Source: Levilactobacillus andaensis (GTDB lineage Bacteria > Bacillota > Bacilli > Lactobacillales > Lactobacillaceae). Taken from it: DNA of 56,030 nt. The first letter of the stretch is position 1. The number at the start of each line of letters is the position of its first letter. Position numbers and translations under genes: made by a program. Shown one piece after another: positions 34,361-43,587 of the stretch. The stretch is taken from the NCBI RefSeq assembly GCF_016861695.1, contig NZ_BOLP01000020.1, positions 1 through 56,030 of the forward strand, written 5' to 3'. Below the pieces are notes generated by a model. The model worked only from the letters and a program-made list of their open reading frames with translations, did not search any database and was not told the origin of the DNA.

Positions 34361-35590
34361 TTGAATACTAGAAATTTGGGGCACTGGGCCGTGCTATTGG
34401 CCGTCATCTTGGGGATTGGCGGTGTGGTCTATGGCATGCATTCAATCGATTCTAAGGATGAGCAAGAGGTTACCAAGGCCAATAAAGCCAACGCCAAGCA
34501 AACGAAACAAGAGATTGCTTATGATGCATTAAAGAGTCGGCAACAACGGACACATCTGAAAACTAGTTTTGATAAGAAACAAGTGACGGTAGCACCACAA
34601 TTTACGGCGAAGTTAACCCAGGAATTAAAAGCGAAGAAGTTCTCCGGATCGGCCTTGGTCGTTAAGAACGATCACGTGGTCTATCAACGGTCGTTTGGGA
34701 AGGCTAACGCCAAGAAGAAGCGTGCCAACAAGGTCACGTCACAGTTCTTGATCAACTCGTTACAGAAGTCATTGACTGGGATGCTGGTCATGCAGGCCGT
34801 TCAAGAGGGAAAATTACAGCTGACGGACCGGCTGAGTCAATATTATCCTAGCATTCGGCACAGCGGCCGGATCACATTACGGCAGATGTTGAACATGGAG
34901 GCTGGGCTGACCGGTGAGATGGCGCCGACAACCACGTTAAATGAAGCTGGGGTTTATAAGTATGCCGAGCAAACGGCAAAGATCAATCCGAAACGCATCA
35001 ACACATTTGACTATCAACCCATTAGCTATGTCCTGTTAGCGGGCATCTTACATCAGGTGACGCACGAGTCGTATTACAAGCTGTTTTATCAACACTTAGT
35101 GACGCCGCTGAACTTGAATCATACGAGTTTTGCCCAACTGAGGTCACAGACCAAGGGGATGACGGTCGGCTATAGTGGCACGACGCCAGGCGATTTTTCA
35201 ACGCCGAAGTTGCCGTCGATGCGTGACATGGAAGCCCAAATTGCGACCGGAAATGTCACGATGAGTACTGGCGATATGTTCCGTGCTGAACGGGCCATCA
35301 TTCAGGGCAAGTTACTCACGTCGAAGGCCGGGGCCAACGTCTTACATGAGGCCACCAACAAGAACGCCTACTATGCTGGCGGGATGTACCATCTCGATCG
35401 CATCGGTTATTACGGCCACGGGGTCGGCGATTTCTACGAGGGCACCTTCGTCATGAGCCGTGATGGCAAGACCGGCGTTGTCTTCCTATCGAACAACTTC
35501 TACAAGAAGTCGATGTGGCCGGATTGGTCGACGGAAGATTTAGCCATTTCCACATTTAAACACGTTTTAGCAGCACCAAAATTAAATTAG
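34361..35590 (+). CDS. Beta-lactamase-like serine hydrolase, membrane-anchored
   Basis: 409 residues. TTG 34361 follows GGGGGAGCGAG. A single N-terminal membrane helix (about residues 8-25) tethers an extracellular PBP4*/class C beta-lactamase-type domain. The nucleophile motif SxxK is SLQK, in INSLQKSLTGML. LRQMLNMEAGLTG is the typical segment after it, and the Tyr motif is probably DYQPISY. The linker after the helix is rich in Lys, Ala and Gln. Such proteins act on cell-wall peptides or D-Ala esters; the substrate is unknown. Confidence 0.85.
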   Translation: MNTRNLGHWAVLLAVILGIGGVVYGMHSIDSKDEQEVTKANKANAKQTKQEIAYDALKSRQQRTHLKTSFDKKQVTVAPQFTAKLTQELKAKKFSGSALVVKNDHVVYQRSFGKANAKKKRANKVTSQFLINSLQKSLTGMLVMQAVQEGKLQLTDRLSQYYPSIRHSGRITLRQMLNMEAGLTGEMAPTTTLNEAGVYKYAEQTAKINPKRINTFDYQPISYVLLAGILHQVTHESYYKLFYQHLVTPLNLNHTSFAQLRSQTKGMTVGYSGTTPGDFSTPKLPSMRDMEAQIATGNVTMSTGDMFRAERAIIQGKLLTSKAGANVLHEATNKNAYYAGGMYHLDRIGYYGHGVGDFYEGTFVMSRDGKTGVVFLSNNFYKKSMWPDWSTEDLAISTFKHVLAAPKLN

Positions 35591-35598
35591 ATAAAGTG

Positions 35599-35633
35599 GC
35601 GGTTAGGGATGTGATGGCTCTGACCGCTTTTTT
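35599..35633 (+). terminator. Rho-independent terminator
   Basis: GCGGTTAG (35599-35606) pairs with CTGACCGC (35620-35627) and is followed by six T. Confidence 0.87.
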
Positions 35634-35765
35634 GCGCCAACGTTTGATCAAACGTTCCTAAGAAAAATGACTAAACAGCATGAAAATTACGCCAGTTTTC
35701 TGAAACCTATACAAAAAATGAGAAAATTGGGGTACAATGAGAGAATAGTTAGGAGAGTGACGTCA

Positions 35766-37100
35766 TTGAGTAAAGAAATCACGGCGGATCAAACCGCCCG
35801 TTATCAACAAGCATTAGCTACTGACCCCACCGCGAAGGTCTTAGAACGCGCCGTCAGCCATCAAGGAATCTTAGCAACCTCTGCCGATTACGCTTCTGAA
35901 ACCGACATGACTCCCGTCTTCTCCATTGATTTGGACACCGGGAAAGTTGCGAACCAAAAACAAAGTGGTCGTTGCTGGATGTTTGCCGCATTGAACACGA
36001 TGCGTCATCACTTAGCAGACCTCTTTAATTTAAGTGACTTTGAATTGTCTCAAAACTATACTAACTTCTGGGACAAATTTGAAAAAGCCAACTACTTCTA
36101 CGAAAACGTGCTGGCCACCGCTGACCAACCAACGTCTAGCCGGAAGGTTGCCTTCTTAATGGCCACCCCGCAACAAGACGGTGGTCAATGGGACATGTTG
36201 TGTGCCATCATCCAGAAGTACGGGATCGTTCCTAAGTCCGTTATGCCTGAAACTTACAACAGCTCAAAGTCTAGCGAACTGAACAGTACGTTGAACTTGA
36301 AGCTACGTAAGGACGCCGTTACTTTACGGAAATTGGTTGCGGACAAGGCTAGTGATGCTGATATCGCGGCTGCCAAGGACAAGATGCTCGGCGAAGTTTA
36401 CCGCTTACTGAGCTTCTCATTAGGCCAACCCGTCAGTGAATTTGACTTTGAATACCGCGACGATGACAAGAACTACCACATCGACAAGGGCTTAACGCCA
36501 AAGTCATTCTTCGACAAGTACGTCGACTGGGACTTGACCGACTACGTTTCCATCATCAACGCGCCAACTGCTGACAAGCCATACAACCACACCTACACGG
36601 TCGAAATGCTGGGTAACGTGGTCAACGGCCGTCAAGTGAAGCACTTGAACGTCACAATGGCCGACTTCAAGCAATTAGCCATCAAGCAATTACAAGCTGG
36701 CCAATCCGTTTGGTTCGGTTGTGATGTTGGTCAATCCTCAGAACGGCAAAAGGGGATCATGGACACCAAGTTCTATGACAAGGATGCCCTCTTCAACATC
36801 GACTTCTCCACGACCAAGGCAGAACGCCTGGACTACGGGGAAAGTATGATGACCCACGCCATGGTCTTGACCGGTGTCGATTTAGTCGACGGTCAACCTA
36901 CCAAGTGGAAAGTTGAAAACTCTTGGGGTGAAAAGGTCGGCACGAAGGGTTACTTCGTGATGAGCGACGCTTGGATGGACGAATACTGCTACCAAGTTGT
37001 TGTGAACAAGCAATTTTTGCCTGACGACTTAAAGCAGATCCAAGAAACCGAAGAACCAACTGTTTTGGCCCCTTGGGATCCAATGGGTGCCTTAGCTTAA
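35766..37100 (+). CDS. pepC: Aminopeptidase C (bleomycin hydrolase family)
   Basis: 444 residues, a cytosolic papain-like cysteine aminopeptidase, hexameric in known homologs, releasing N-terminal residues from imported peptides. Catalytic residues: Cys70 in QKQSGRCWMFA, His364 in MMTHAMVLTG, Asn385 in ENSWG. The start is TTG 35766 behind AGGAGAG; the in-frame upstream ATG 35667 would place the promoter-like TACAAT (35733-35738) inside the gene. The C-terminal residues, probably ending in the active-site cleft as in homologs, are DPMGALA. Confidence 0.95.
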   Translation: MSKEITADQTARYQQALATDPTAKVLERAVSHQGILATSADYASETDMTPVFSIDLDTGKVANQKQSGRCWMFAALNTMRHHLADLFNLSDFELSQNYTNFWDKFEKANYFYENVLATADQPTSSRKVAFLMATPQQDGGQWDMLCAIIQKYGIVPKSVMPETYNSSKSSELNSTLNLKLRKDAVTLRKLVADKASDADIAAAKDKMLGEVYRLLSFSLGQPVSEFDFEYRDDDKNYHIDKGLTPKSFFDKYVDWDLTDYVSIINAPTADKPYNHTYTVEMLGNVVNGRQVKHLNVTMADFKQLAIKQLQAGQSVWFGCDVGQSSERQKGIMDTKFYDKDALFNIDFSTTKAERLDYGESMMTHAMVLTGVDLVDGQPTKWKVENSWGEKVGTKGYFVMSDAWMDEYCYQVVVNKQFLPDDLKQIQETEEPTVLAPWDPMGALA

Positions 37101-37110
37101 TAACGACAAA

Positions 37111-37151
37111 AATCTTACTGACTGCGTAAAAGCGGTCGGTAAGATTTTTTT
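37111..37151 (+). terminator. Rho-independent terminator of pepC
   Basis: A 15-bp stem (37111-37125 with 37132-37146, G-T pairs included), 6-nt loop, seven T. Confidence 0.94.
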
Positions 37152-37179
37152 GTTTGGGATGAATTTGGAGATAGCAAAT

Positions 37180-37338
37180 GGCCTGGGATAAAAGTCTCTG
37201 GCCCTTTTTGTGTTCCAAACGTATATGGTCGAAACGGGCGACAAAAGGCAATCAACGCCGCTTAATCCCGATAGACAAACAATCCAAAATCAGGATTAGT
37301 CGTCTATCGACGTTAAGGCTCATTGACTAATTGCATTT
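37180..37338. repeat. Structured interspersed repeat family C, copy C2
   Basis: A diverged copy of C1. The first hairpin is imperfect (GGCC...GGCC around TAAAAG). The second arm CGATAGAC (37269-37276) pairs with GTCTATCG (37302-37309). Shared linkers include AACGTATA, GAAACG, GCGACAAAAGGC and CTCATTGACTAA. It lies between convergent pepC and marR. Confidence 0.78.
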
Positions 37339-37353
37339 TGTCCGACGCTCAGT

Positions 37354-37779
37354 TTATTTGAATTTCTTGGCCTGTTCACTCCACGCCTCCAGCTGCGTAA
37401 AGACGAGTTCGATGTCGGCGGCAGGGGTGTCACCGAGAACCTGGTCCCAGAGCCCCTGTTTGACCTGCCGAATCGTCTTGCAGGCGGCCATTCCCTTGGG
37501 GGTGATACTGATCCAGGTATTGCGATGGTCAGCGTCGTCGGGGGTCCTTGTCGTGTAGCCGGCGTTCTCGAGCCGAGTCATTTCGCGACTCACCAGGCCT
37601 TTGTTGATGGCGAGTTCGGTCGTGATCTGTTTGGCCGTCACCCGGTCATGGTCGCTGATGAAGAGGAGAAAGTTAGCATTACTAGCATTGATTTCTGGGA
37701 GAGTCAGTTGATGATTCATAGCCGTCTGAAAGCGACGGTGCAGGGCGCCAATGAATTTTCCGATTTTTACGATGTCCAA
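37354..37779 (-). CDS. MarR-family transcriptional regulator
   Basis: 141 residues, winged-helix dimer. Helix-turn-helix: VTAKQITTELAINKGLVSREMTRLENAGY (about residues 48-76), then the wing RTPDDADHRNTWISITPKG. Start TTG 37779 behind AGGAGG. It is divergent from a four-helix membrane protein; the shared intergenic region holds a perfect palindrome, so it most likely represses that gene and itself. The ligand is unknown. Confidence 0.9.
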   Translation of the reverse strand: MDIVKIGKFIGALHRRFQTAMNHQLTLPEINASNANFLLFISDHDRVTAKQITTELAINKGLVSREMTRLENAGYTTRTPDDADHRNTWISITPKGMAACKTIRQVKQGLWDQVLGDTPAADIELVFTQLEAWSEQAKKFK

Positions 37780-37822
37780 GGCAACGGCCTCCTTTTAGGG
37801 TTTAGTATAGCATACCATATGG

Positions 37823-37874
37823 TTGACAAATAAACTAAAATCGACTATTCTGTAATAGTTGCTTTAGCAACTAT
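37823..37874 (+). promoter_or_regulatory. Promoter with probable MarR operator
   Basis: TTGACA (37823-37828), 17-nt spacer, TATTCT (37846-37851). Just downstream, ATAGTTGCT-TT-AGCAACTAT (37855-37874) is a perfect 9-2-9 inverted repeat covering the expected +1, typical of a MarR operator. A second small palindrome ACCATATGGT lies at 37815-37824, next to the divergent marR promoter (TATACT on the minus strand at 37804-37809). Confidence 0.8.
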
Positions 37875-37888
37875 ATGGAGGATTTTAA

Positions 37889-38365
37889 ATGAATTTAAAA
37901 CAACGGTTACTTTTTAGTTTATTAATGTGTACTGGGATGGCCACTAGTATGAGTTGGTTGGGGATGGCCAAGAATCTCGGCCTCACGAGTACGATGTGGC
38001 GGTTATTCCTGGTGTCAGTTCTGCCGACAATTGCCTTCGCTTTTGTCCTTAACTTTGTGGTCGTTGGTAATCTAGCAAACTTATTGATTAAATTGCGGAC
38101 GCGGCGGATGGCCGATGAAGCGGCGATTCGCTTAAAGGCTAATGCCATTCGGGGTTGGACGATGCTGCTGACGATGTGCTTTACCATGAGCACCCGGGCA
38201 TTGTTGATGAACGGAACGCTCTTCCACATGACGGTGAGTCAGTTCGTGCTCAGCTTCTTTGGCACGTTGACCATGGCTTACTTTATCCGGGAAATTTTTG
38301 TGATGCCGGTGGTCCGCAACCTTGTCTTCCGAATCATGCCGCTTAAGCGATCAGCTGTTAAATAA
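37889..38365 (+). CDS. DUF2798-like four-helix membrane protein
   Basis: 158 residues, two similar halves each with two hydrophobic helices (RLLFSLLMCTGMATSMSWLG and its partner; RGWTMLLTMCFTMSTRALLMNG and its partner), which resembles tandem DUF2798 units. ATG 37889 follows GGAGGATTTT. It is under the MarR-type operator, so it is probably an inducible membrane protein responding to a small molecule. No transport signature is visible, and the biochemical role is unknown. Confidence 0.78.
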   Translation: MNLKQRLLFSLLMCTGMATSMSWLGMAKNLGLTSTMWRLFLVSVLPTIAFAFVLNFVVVGNLANLLIKLRTRRMADEAAIRLKANAIRGWTMLLTMCFTMSTRALLMNGTLFHMTVSQFVLSFFGTLTMAYFIREIFVMPVVRNLVFRIMPLKRSAVK

Positions 38366-38407
38366 AAATACTGGTAAAGGTGAAGGCGATTAATCCTCAC
38401 CGTAATA

Positions 38408-38460
38408 AAAAAGCATTATCTCATGATCTAAAAATTAGGGTCGGTGAGATAATGCTTTTT
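38408..38460. terminator. Bidirectional terminator
   Basis: A perfect 16-bp stem AAAAAGCATTATCTCA (38408-38423) with its complement (38445-38460). It separates the membrane-protein gene from the convergent rpiA. Confidence 0.93.
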
Positions 38461-38478
38461 GTTAGCTAAATTTTACAA

Positions 38479-39165
38479 TTAGTCGCGAGCGTTCAACACT
38501 TCGGGACCATTTTGACGACCAACGATGACCGTGTTGACGGTGTCCAAGAACAGACCGTGTTCCACAACACCCACGATGCCGTTTAAGGTGTCAGCTAATT
38601 CGTGGGGATGGTCGATGCGACCTAGGTGCAGGTCGATGATGTAGTTTTTAGAGTCGGTCAAGACGTGCGTGCCGTCTTCCTTCATCCGAAAGGCCGGTTT
38701 GAAGCCCATCTTGTCTAATTTTTCTAAGACGTGTGAGGAGCCAAAAGGAATGACTTCCAGTGGCAAGGGGAACTTACCTAAATGGTGAACCAGCTTGCTT
38801 TCGTCAACGATCCAGAGGTTCTTCTTGGAGTTGATGGCAACGATCTTTTCCCAGAGGTGAGCGCCACCGCCACCCTTGATGCCTTGGAAGTTGTCGTCGA
38901 CTTCATCGGCACCGTCGATAGTTAAGTCGAGGTGGTCAACTTCGTCTAATTGCTTAATGGTAATGCCCAAGTCGCGGGCTTGTTTGGCAGAACGGTCAGA
39001 GGTAGCGACCCCCACGATGCTGAGGCCTTCGTTCTTGACCCGTTCTCCGAGTGCGTCGATCATGTAACGAACGGTCGACCCAGTACCGATTCCTAAAATC
39101 ATCCCGTCTTCAACGTACTTGACGGCTTCTTGGCCAACAAGGGCCTTTAATGCGTTTTGATCCAT
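38479..39165 (-). CDS. rpiA: Ribose-5-phosphate isomerase A
   Basis: 228 residues. It interconverts ribose-5-P and ribulose-5-P in the pentose phosphate pathway. [15 protein letters not shown] (phosphate loop, about residues 26-40), [27 protein letters not shown] with the catalytic acidic residues and [12 protein letters not shown] are all present. It starts at ATG 39165 with GAGGAG 8 nt upstream; the in-frame GTG at 39171 is less likely. It follows the small acetyltransferase gene by 5 nt, so the two form an operon. Confidence 0.95.
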   Translation of the reverse strand: MDQNALKALVGQEAVKYVEDGMILGIGTGSTVRYMIDALGERVKNEGLSIVGVATSDRSAKQARDLGITIKQLDEVDHLDLTIDGADEVDDNFQGIKGGGGAHLWEKIVAINSKKNLWIVDESKLVHHLGKFPLPLEVIPFGSSHVLEKLDKMGFKPAFRMKEDGTHVLTDSKNYIIDLHLGRIDHPHELADTLNGIVGVVEHGLFLDTVNTVIVGRQNGPEVLNARD

Positions 39166-39170
39166 TATCA

Positions 39171-39512
39171 CTACTCCTCTTCTGAATGGTTGATGTGTAA
39201 GGCAACTGGCTGAACGGCCGCCGCGCCACTAACTGGCAATTGATGTGCAGCTAAGAGGTCGGGGGCCGGGTGTTGCGTGAAGTACCGTTTGGCGTACGGA
39301 TCAAGAACCTTAACGGTAACGTTCGCGGCAGTAGCCAATTCCGTAAAACGTTTTATCAAGTCTGCGGCACGTTCGGTTGCGGGCTGAGAGGGGCGAACGA
39401 AAATCTGTTCAAGGACCCAACTCGTTGTGCTTAAACGTAAGTAATGTAGGCTTGCCAGCAACTGCTCATCTTGAGTAATGGTCAGTTGGCCGGGTTCTTC
39501 CGTGATCGTCAT
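39171..39512 (-). CDS. Small GNAT-like acetyltransferase (YjdJ/CG-type)
   Basis: 113 residues. The [23 protein letters not shown] segment corresponds to the short GNAT acetyl-CoA site, and [16 protein letters not shown] matches the conserved CPYA..YF..HP ending of the GCN5-related CG subfamily. The last 25 residues are an extra tail. Start 39512, with AAAGGAG on the minus strand. First gene of the operon with rpiA. Substrate unknown. Confidence 0.82.
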   Translation of the reverse strand: MTITEEPGQLTITQDEQLLASLHYLRLSTTSWVLEQIFVRPSQPATERAADLIKRFTELATAANVTVKVLDPYAKRYFTQHPAPDLLAAHQLPVSGAAAVQPVALHINHSEEE

Positions 39513-39590
39513 GGCGGTTACTCCTTTCGTGACCAGTTACACCTTAGATTCTGGTCTATCACGCGGCGCTTGTCAACTCCTTTTCTCGAA

Positions 39591-39758
39591 CGCCTTATCG
39601 GTCGGCAGATTTAGGCCGGAAATGGTGCGGACCAAGTTTGAAGCCTCGAAGAACACGAGTCTTCAAGCTCGGTCTCCCACTAAGACAGCAGGAAAAGCAC
39701 CAACTGACTAAGTAGATCGATGCGCCTGAGACCATATCTGCCGGTCTCTCGGCTTACA
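39591..39758 (-). repeat. Structured interspersed repeat family B, copy B4 (most diverged)
   Basis: On the minus strand it begins with GTAAGCCGAGAG and ends with CCGATAAGGCG as in the other B copies. The arm ACCGGCAGATATGG has a weakened partner near the 3' side. It lies 113 nt downstream of A3 in the same orientation. Confidence 0.78.
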
Positions 39759-39871
39759 TAGCTATCTAATGATGTAATGGCGATAAAAGTTAAGAACTAA
39801 AGCATTGTTTCCGATTAAACTGATAGCGTAAGATATTTATGGATTTATTTGTAGTTGATGAGTCCAAGCTA

Positions 39872-40053
39872 AGCCGGAGGAGGACAGGGACGGAGCCAGC
39901 TGTGAGAATTGTGTTGGTTAGCGTTCCTTGCTAGCCTACACAATGGGCGATTTTGAAGCCACGCTTTTTTCGTGGCTTCAAAACGAGCGAGAAGCCCGTT
40001 CTTTGGCTGAAGCGTCCCCACAGCAGGCGGAATCCCTGGCAGCCGTAGTGCGG
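39872..40053 (-). repeat. Structured interspersed repeat family A, copy A3
   Basis: About 182 nt. On the minus strand the first hairpin is AGCC/GGCT, the second arm is GAAGCCACG with CGTGGCTTC, and the third arm starts ATTGTGT with partner ACACAAT. The closing pair is CAGGGAT with GTCCCTG (one wobble). The order is A3 then B4, as at the other composite sites. Confidence 0.86.
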
Positions 40054-40180
40054 AAATTTTCACGCGATTCAAAGAAACTTCGTCTGGGGAACACGCTTTT
40101 GCTGGTAATCTAGTCGTATCTTGCTTATCCTAGTAACAGAGTAAGTTGCGACGTAAAAATCGATGAGGGAGTGTTTAATT

Positions 40181-40720
40181 ATGCAACGGGGATTTGAAAT
40201 TGTTAGTAAATATGCGGATAAAGGAATCAAATTGCCTTACCGGACCACTCAACAGGCGGCGGGATATGACTTTGAATGTGCTGAGGACTTTACATTACCG
40301 TCTATTTGGCGGCATGGCTTGCTACACGCGTTCAAGCCTTTGCGGCATAGAGAACAGTTAACGACGGCCGAATTGACCGCCGGCAACCACGACCTCAAGC
40401 CGTGGCTGGTTCCAACCGGAATCAAGGCATACATGCGGCCCGGAGAAGTTCTGATGTTGGCTAACCGGTCAAGCAATCCGTTGAAACATAACTTGATTTT
40501 GCCCAATGGGGTCGGGATTATCGACGCTGACTACTACAACAATGAAAAAAACGAAGGCGAAATTTTCGTCCAACTGGTCAACGTTGGTCTCCAAGATGTG
40601 GTCATCAAAAAGGGCCAGCGAATTGCCCAAGGCTTGTTCATGCCTTACCTGTTAGCCGACGGTGAACAGATTCCAGAACAGCGGCGGACCGGTGGATTTG
40701 GCTCATCCGACAGAAACTAA
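40181..40720 (+). CDS. dut: dUTP diphosphatase
   Basis: 179 residues, trimeric dUTPase fold, hydrolysing dUTP to dUMP and pyrophosphate. Motif 1 AAGYDFE, motif 2 NRSSNPLKHNL, motif 3 NGVGIIDADYYNN, motif 4 KGQRIAQGLF and motif 5 RRTGGFGSS are all present. The roughly 35-residue insert after motif 1 makes it longer than the 145-150-residue minimal type; this longer form is common in Firmicutes. It starts at ATG 40181 behind GAGGGAG. Composite repeat A3-B4 lies upstream. Confidence 0.94.
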   Translation: MQRGFEIVSKYADKGIKLPYRTTQQAAGYDFECAEDFTLPSIWRHGLLHAFKPLRHREQLTTAELTAGNHDLKPWLVPTGIKAYMRPGEVLMLANRSSNPLKHNLILPNGVGIIDADYYNNEKNEGEIFVQLVNVGLQDVVIKKGQRIAQGLFMPYLLADGEQIPEQRRTGGFGSSDRN

Positions 40721-40768
40721 TTTTTTTAGAATATCCCAACAGACTAGTGGGGGAAACCACCCGTGGTA

Positions 40769-40777
40769 TGCTAAAAT
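40769..40777 (+). promoter_or_regulatory. Extended -10 promoter of radA
   Basis: TG-C-TAAAAT, 36 nt before the GTG start. A GTGGG/CCCAC-like hairpin precedes it. Confidence 0.55.
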
Positions 40778-40812
40778 AGGGGTACTGAAATTAAGAGATA
40801 AGGGGAATGCAC

Positions 40813-42189
40813 GTGGCTAAACAGAAAACGAACTTTGTTTGTCAAAATTGTGATTATAGTTCGCCACGTTACTTGGGCCGTTGCCCAAACTGTGGCGAGT
40901 GGAATACGATGGTCGAAGAGGTTGTCGTTCCGGAGTCGGCCAAGCCACAATCAACGCGAATCAAGCCTTCTGGTGAGCACTCTAAGCCACAGCTGATGAG
41001 TGAGATCAAGCACTCAACCGAATCTCGTGTGAAGACGCAGATGGAAGAACTCAACCGGGTCTTAGGTGGGGGAATCGTCCCCGGCTCACTGATCCTGATT
41101 GGTGGGGACCCCGGAATCGGGAAATCCACGCTGTTGCTGCAAGTGTCTGGGCAACTCAGCCAGACTGGTGGCAAGGTCTTGTATGTTTCTGGTGAAGAAA
41201 GTGCGTCACAGATCAAGATGCGGGCGGACCGCTTAGTGGTTAACAGTGATCATCTTTATCTCTATCCAGAGACTGACATGGCCAGCATTCGGGAAAATAT
41301 TGAAGAGATGCAGCCGGATTACGTGGTCATTGACTCCGTTCAAACCATGCAGGCACCTGGCATTGAATCCGCCATTGGCTCGGTTTCTCAGATTCGGGCG
41401 GTCACCGGCGAACTGATGCAGATTGCGAAGACCAACGGCATCACGATTTTTGTCGTGGGTCATGTGACCAAGGGTGGAGCCATCGCTGGCCCTAAGATCC
41501 TGGAGCACATGGTGGATACGGTCTTGTACTTCGAAGGCGACATGCACTACAGTTACCGAATCTTGCGGGCAGTGAAGAACCGGTTTGGCTCAACTAATGA
41601 ATTGGGGATCTTTGAGATGCGCGATGGCGGCCTTTATGAGGTAGCCAACCCATCTGAAATGTTCCTCGAAGAACGGCTCAAGGACGCTACCGGATCATCC
41701 ATTGTGGTTTCAATGGAAGGGACGCGGCCAATTTTAGTAGAAGTGCAAGCGTTGATCACGCCATCGGTCTTTGGTAACGCGCAACGGACGTCGAGTGGGT
41801 TGGATCGCAACCGGGTCTCCCTGCTGATGGCCGTGCTGGAAAAGCGGGCCAATTTGATGCTACAAAATCAGGATGCCTTTTTAAAGGCGGCTGGTGGGGT
41901 CAAACTCGACGAGCCGGCCATTGATTTGGCCATCGCTATGAGTATTGCTTCTAGCTACCGCGACACCGCGACGAATGCTACGGACTGCTTCGTGGGTGAA
42001 GTCGGCTTGACCGGTGAAATTCGCCGGGTCAGTCGGGTCGAACAACGGGTCGGTGAAGCTAAGAAGCTTGGGTTTAAACGAATTTTTGTTCCTAAGAATA
42101 ACCTGCAGGGGTGGACGCCACCGAAGGGCATTGAAGTCATCGGCGTCTCCACGTTACGGCAGACTTTAAAATTAGCGCTGGACGTTTAA
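40813..42189 (+). CDS. radA: DNA repair protein RadA (Sms)
   Basis: 458 residues. RadA is a RecA-like helicase acting on recombination and transformation intermediates. N-terminal zinc finger C10-x2-C13...C24-x2-C27; Walker [11 protein letters not shown] (about 97-106); KNRFG motif of the Sms family; C-terminal Lon-like domain with [15 protein letters not shown] 40813 has AAGGGGA 8 nt upstream; ATG 40807 lies too close to the site. The PIN-TRAM gene follows by 28 nt, a conserved Firmicutes order. Confidence 0.95.
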   Translation: MAKQKTNFVCQNCDYSSPRYLGRCPNCGEWNTMVEEVVVPESAKPQSTRIKPSGEHSKPQLMSEIKHSTESRVKTQMEELNRVLGGGIVPGSLILIGGDPGIGKSTLLLQVSGQLSQTGGKVLYVSGEESASQIKMRADRLVVNSDHLYLYPETDMASIRENIEEMQPDYVVIDSVQTMQAPGIESAIGSVSQIRAVTGELMQIAKTNGITIFVVGHVTKGGAIAGPKILEHMVDTVLYFEGDMHYSYRILRAVKNRFGSTNELGIFEMRDGGLYEVANPSEMFLEERLKDATGSSIVVSMEGTRPILVEVQALITPSVFGNAQRTSSGLDRNRVSLLMAVLEKRANLMLQNQDAFLKAAGGVKLDEPAIDLAIAMSIASSYRDTATNATDCFVGEVGLTGEIRRVSRVEQRVGEAKKLGFKRIFVPKNNLQGWTPPKGIEVIGVSTLRQTLKLALDV

Positions 42190-42217
42190 GTCGGGCACTT
42201 TGAAGGGAGGTGAATTT

Positions 42218-43408
42218 ATGCGTAAACGGACAGTTATTTTAGTCATATTTGCCATCTTAGGTGGAATCATGGGTGCCGTGTACCTCACGCGTCTCTGGCT
42301 CGTGATGGGAATCTCCAATCATCTCGTCAACAACCTAATTGTCAATGTCTTGCTTGGTGCTATTATTTTCCTTATTTTGGGTATGCTCTTTGCGGGAGTC
42401 TTGATTCGATTGATTAATCAGGTCGAGGCTTACTTGAACAAGCAGAACCCAATGACTTTGATTTTTGGCAGTTTACTTACGATTGTCGGCTTAGCGTTGG
42501 CCCTTTTGATTTCGCAATTTCTTTTCCGCGTGCCTTCATTCTTCATCAGTAACGTGATTCCACTGATCCTGATGATCCTGTTTGGGTACTTTGGGTTCCG
42601 CAGTGGGACACGACTCAGCAAGATTCGGGCTGAGGAGTGGCGAAAGCTGTTCCAACCCCGGGCGAAGAAGACCGAGGAAGAGGCCGATAAAAAGGTTCTG
42701 GATAAGCAAACGGAACCGAATTTCCATCACTATAAGATTTTGGATACGAACATTTTAATCGATGGGCGGATCTATGATCTGGCGAAGACCGGGTTCCTGG
42801 AAGGGACATTGTTAGTTCCTAACTTTGTGCTGTACGAACTGCAGTATATTGCAGACTCCAGCGATTCCATCAAACGGGTGCGGGGCCGGCGGGGCTTGGA
42901 TATTCTAAACAAACTCCAAAACGAACACATCATGCCAATCGAAATGTATGAGGGGGACTTCGAGGATATTCCCGAGGTCGATAGCAAGTTGATTGCGCTC
43001 GCCAAACAAAACGGCGGGGTCATCGTGACTAACGACTATAACCTGAATAAAGTGATTCAGTTCCAAAATGTGCAGGTGTTGAACATTAACTCGTTAGCCA
43101 ACGCCTTGAAACCACGAGTTATCCCGGGTGAAAACCTCCACGTCATGGTGGTTAAGAACGGGACCGAACGGCAACAAGGGGTGGCTTACTTGGATGATGG
43201 AACGATGGTCGTCGTTGAAGATGGCCGCTACTTCATCAACAAGCAGCTCGATGTTGTGGTTACCAGCGCAATTCAAACGGATGCTGGGCGAATGATCTTC
43301 GCTAAGCCCTTGCACTCCAGCAAGAACATCGAAGAACAGGCCGATGCCGGGAAATCTGGCACAGGCAAAACAAGCACTGGCTCCAAGAACACCAAACGTT
43401 CTCGGTAA
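42218..43408 (+). CDS. PIN-TRAM domain membrane protein (YacL type)
   Basis: 396 residues. Four N-terminal membrane helices (to about residue 130), a PIN nuclease-like domain starting at ILDTNILIDGRI with acidic residues repeated later in DSKLIALA and VTNDYNL, and a C-terminal TRAM domain (MVVKNGTERQQGVAYLDDGTMVVVE). The last 35 residues are a Lys/Ser/Gly tail. It starts at ATG 42218 after GGGAGGTG. Lies between radA and gltX as in Bacillus yacL. Probable membrane-associated nuclease; the target is unknown. Confidence 0.92.
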   Translation: MRKRTVILVIFAILGGIMGAVYLTRLWLVMGISNHLVNNLIVNVLLGAIIFLILGMLFAGVLIRLINQVEAYLNKQNPMTLIFGSLLTIVGLALALLISQFLFRVPSFFISNVIPLILMILFGYFGFRSGTRLSKIRAEEWRKLFQPRAKKTEEEADKKVLDKQTEPNFHHYKILDTNILIDGRIYDLAKTGFLEGTLLVPNFVLYELQYIADSSDSIKRVRGRRGLDILNKLQNEHIMPIEMYEGDFEDIPEVDSKLIALAKQNGGVIVTNDYNLNKVIQFQNVQVLNINSLANALKPRVIPGENLHVMVVKNGTERQQGVAYLDDGTMVVVEDGRYFINKQLDVVVTSAIQTDAGRMIFAKPLHSSKNIEEQADAGKSGTGKTSTGSKNTKRSR

Positions 43409-43415
43409 GAGTCAA

Positions 43416-43452
43416 AAATTGGTACCGTAGCGGGAAGTTACGGCGCCAATTT
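43416..43452 (+). terminator. Terminator-like hairpin after the PIN-TRAM gene
   Basis: AAATTGG plus CCGTA (43416-43429) pair with TACGG plus CCAATTT (43439-43452). The T run is poor. Confidence 0.55.
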
Positions 43453-43587
43453 CCGTTTTCTGGGAAGGATTGAGGCCCACACCTTTATTTTTCCGCGATG
43501 GCATTGTACACTTAAGGCACTGTGTCATGAAAACATGGCAGTATTTAAATAAAACGTGAAATAAATCTAGAAAGAGGCGCAAACGTT

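Noticed and set aside
39869..40072. Short open frames within family A and B repeats, for example peptides containing RLPGIPPAVGTL or LEASKNPSLQGWSSA
   Set aside because: The frame changes between copies, there are no ribosome sites, and variation follows base-pairing rather than codons.
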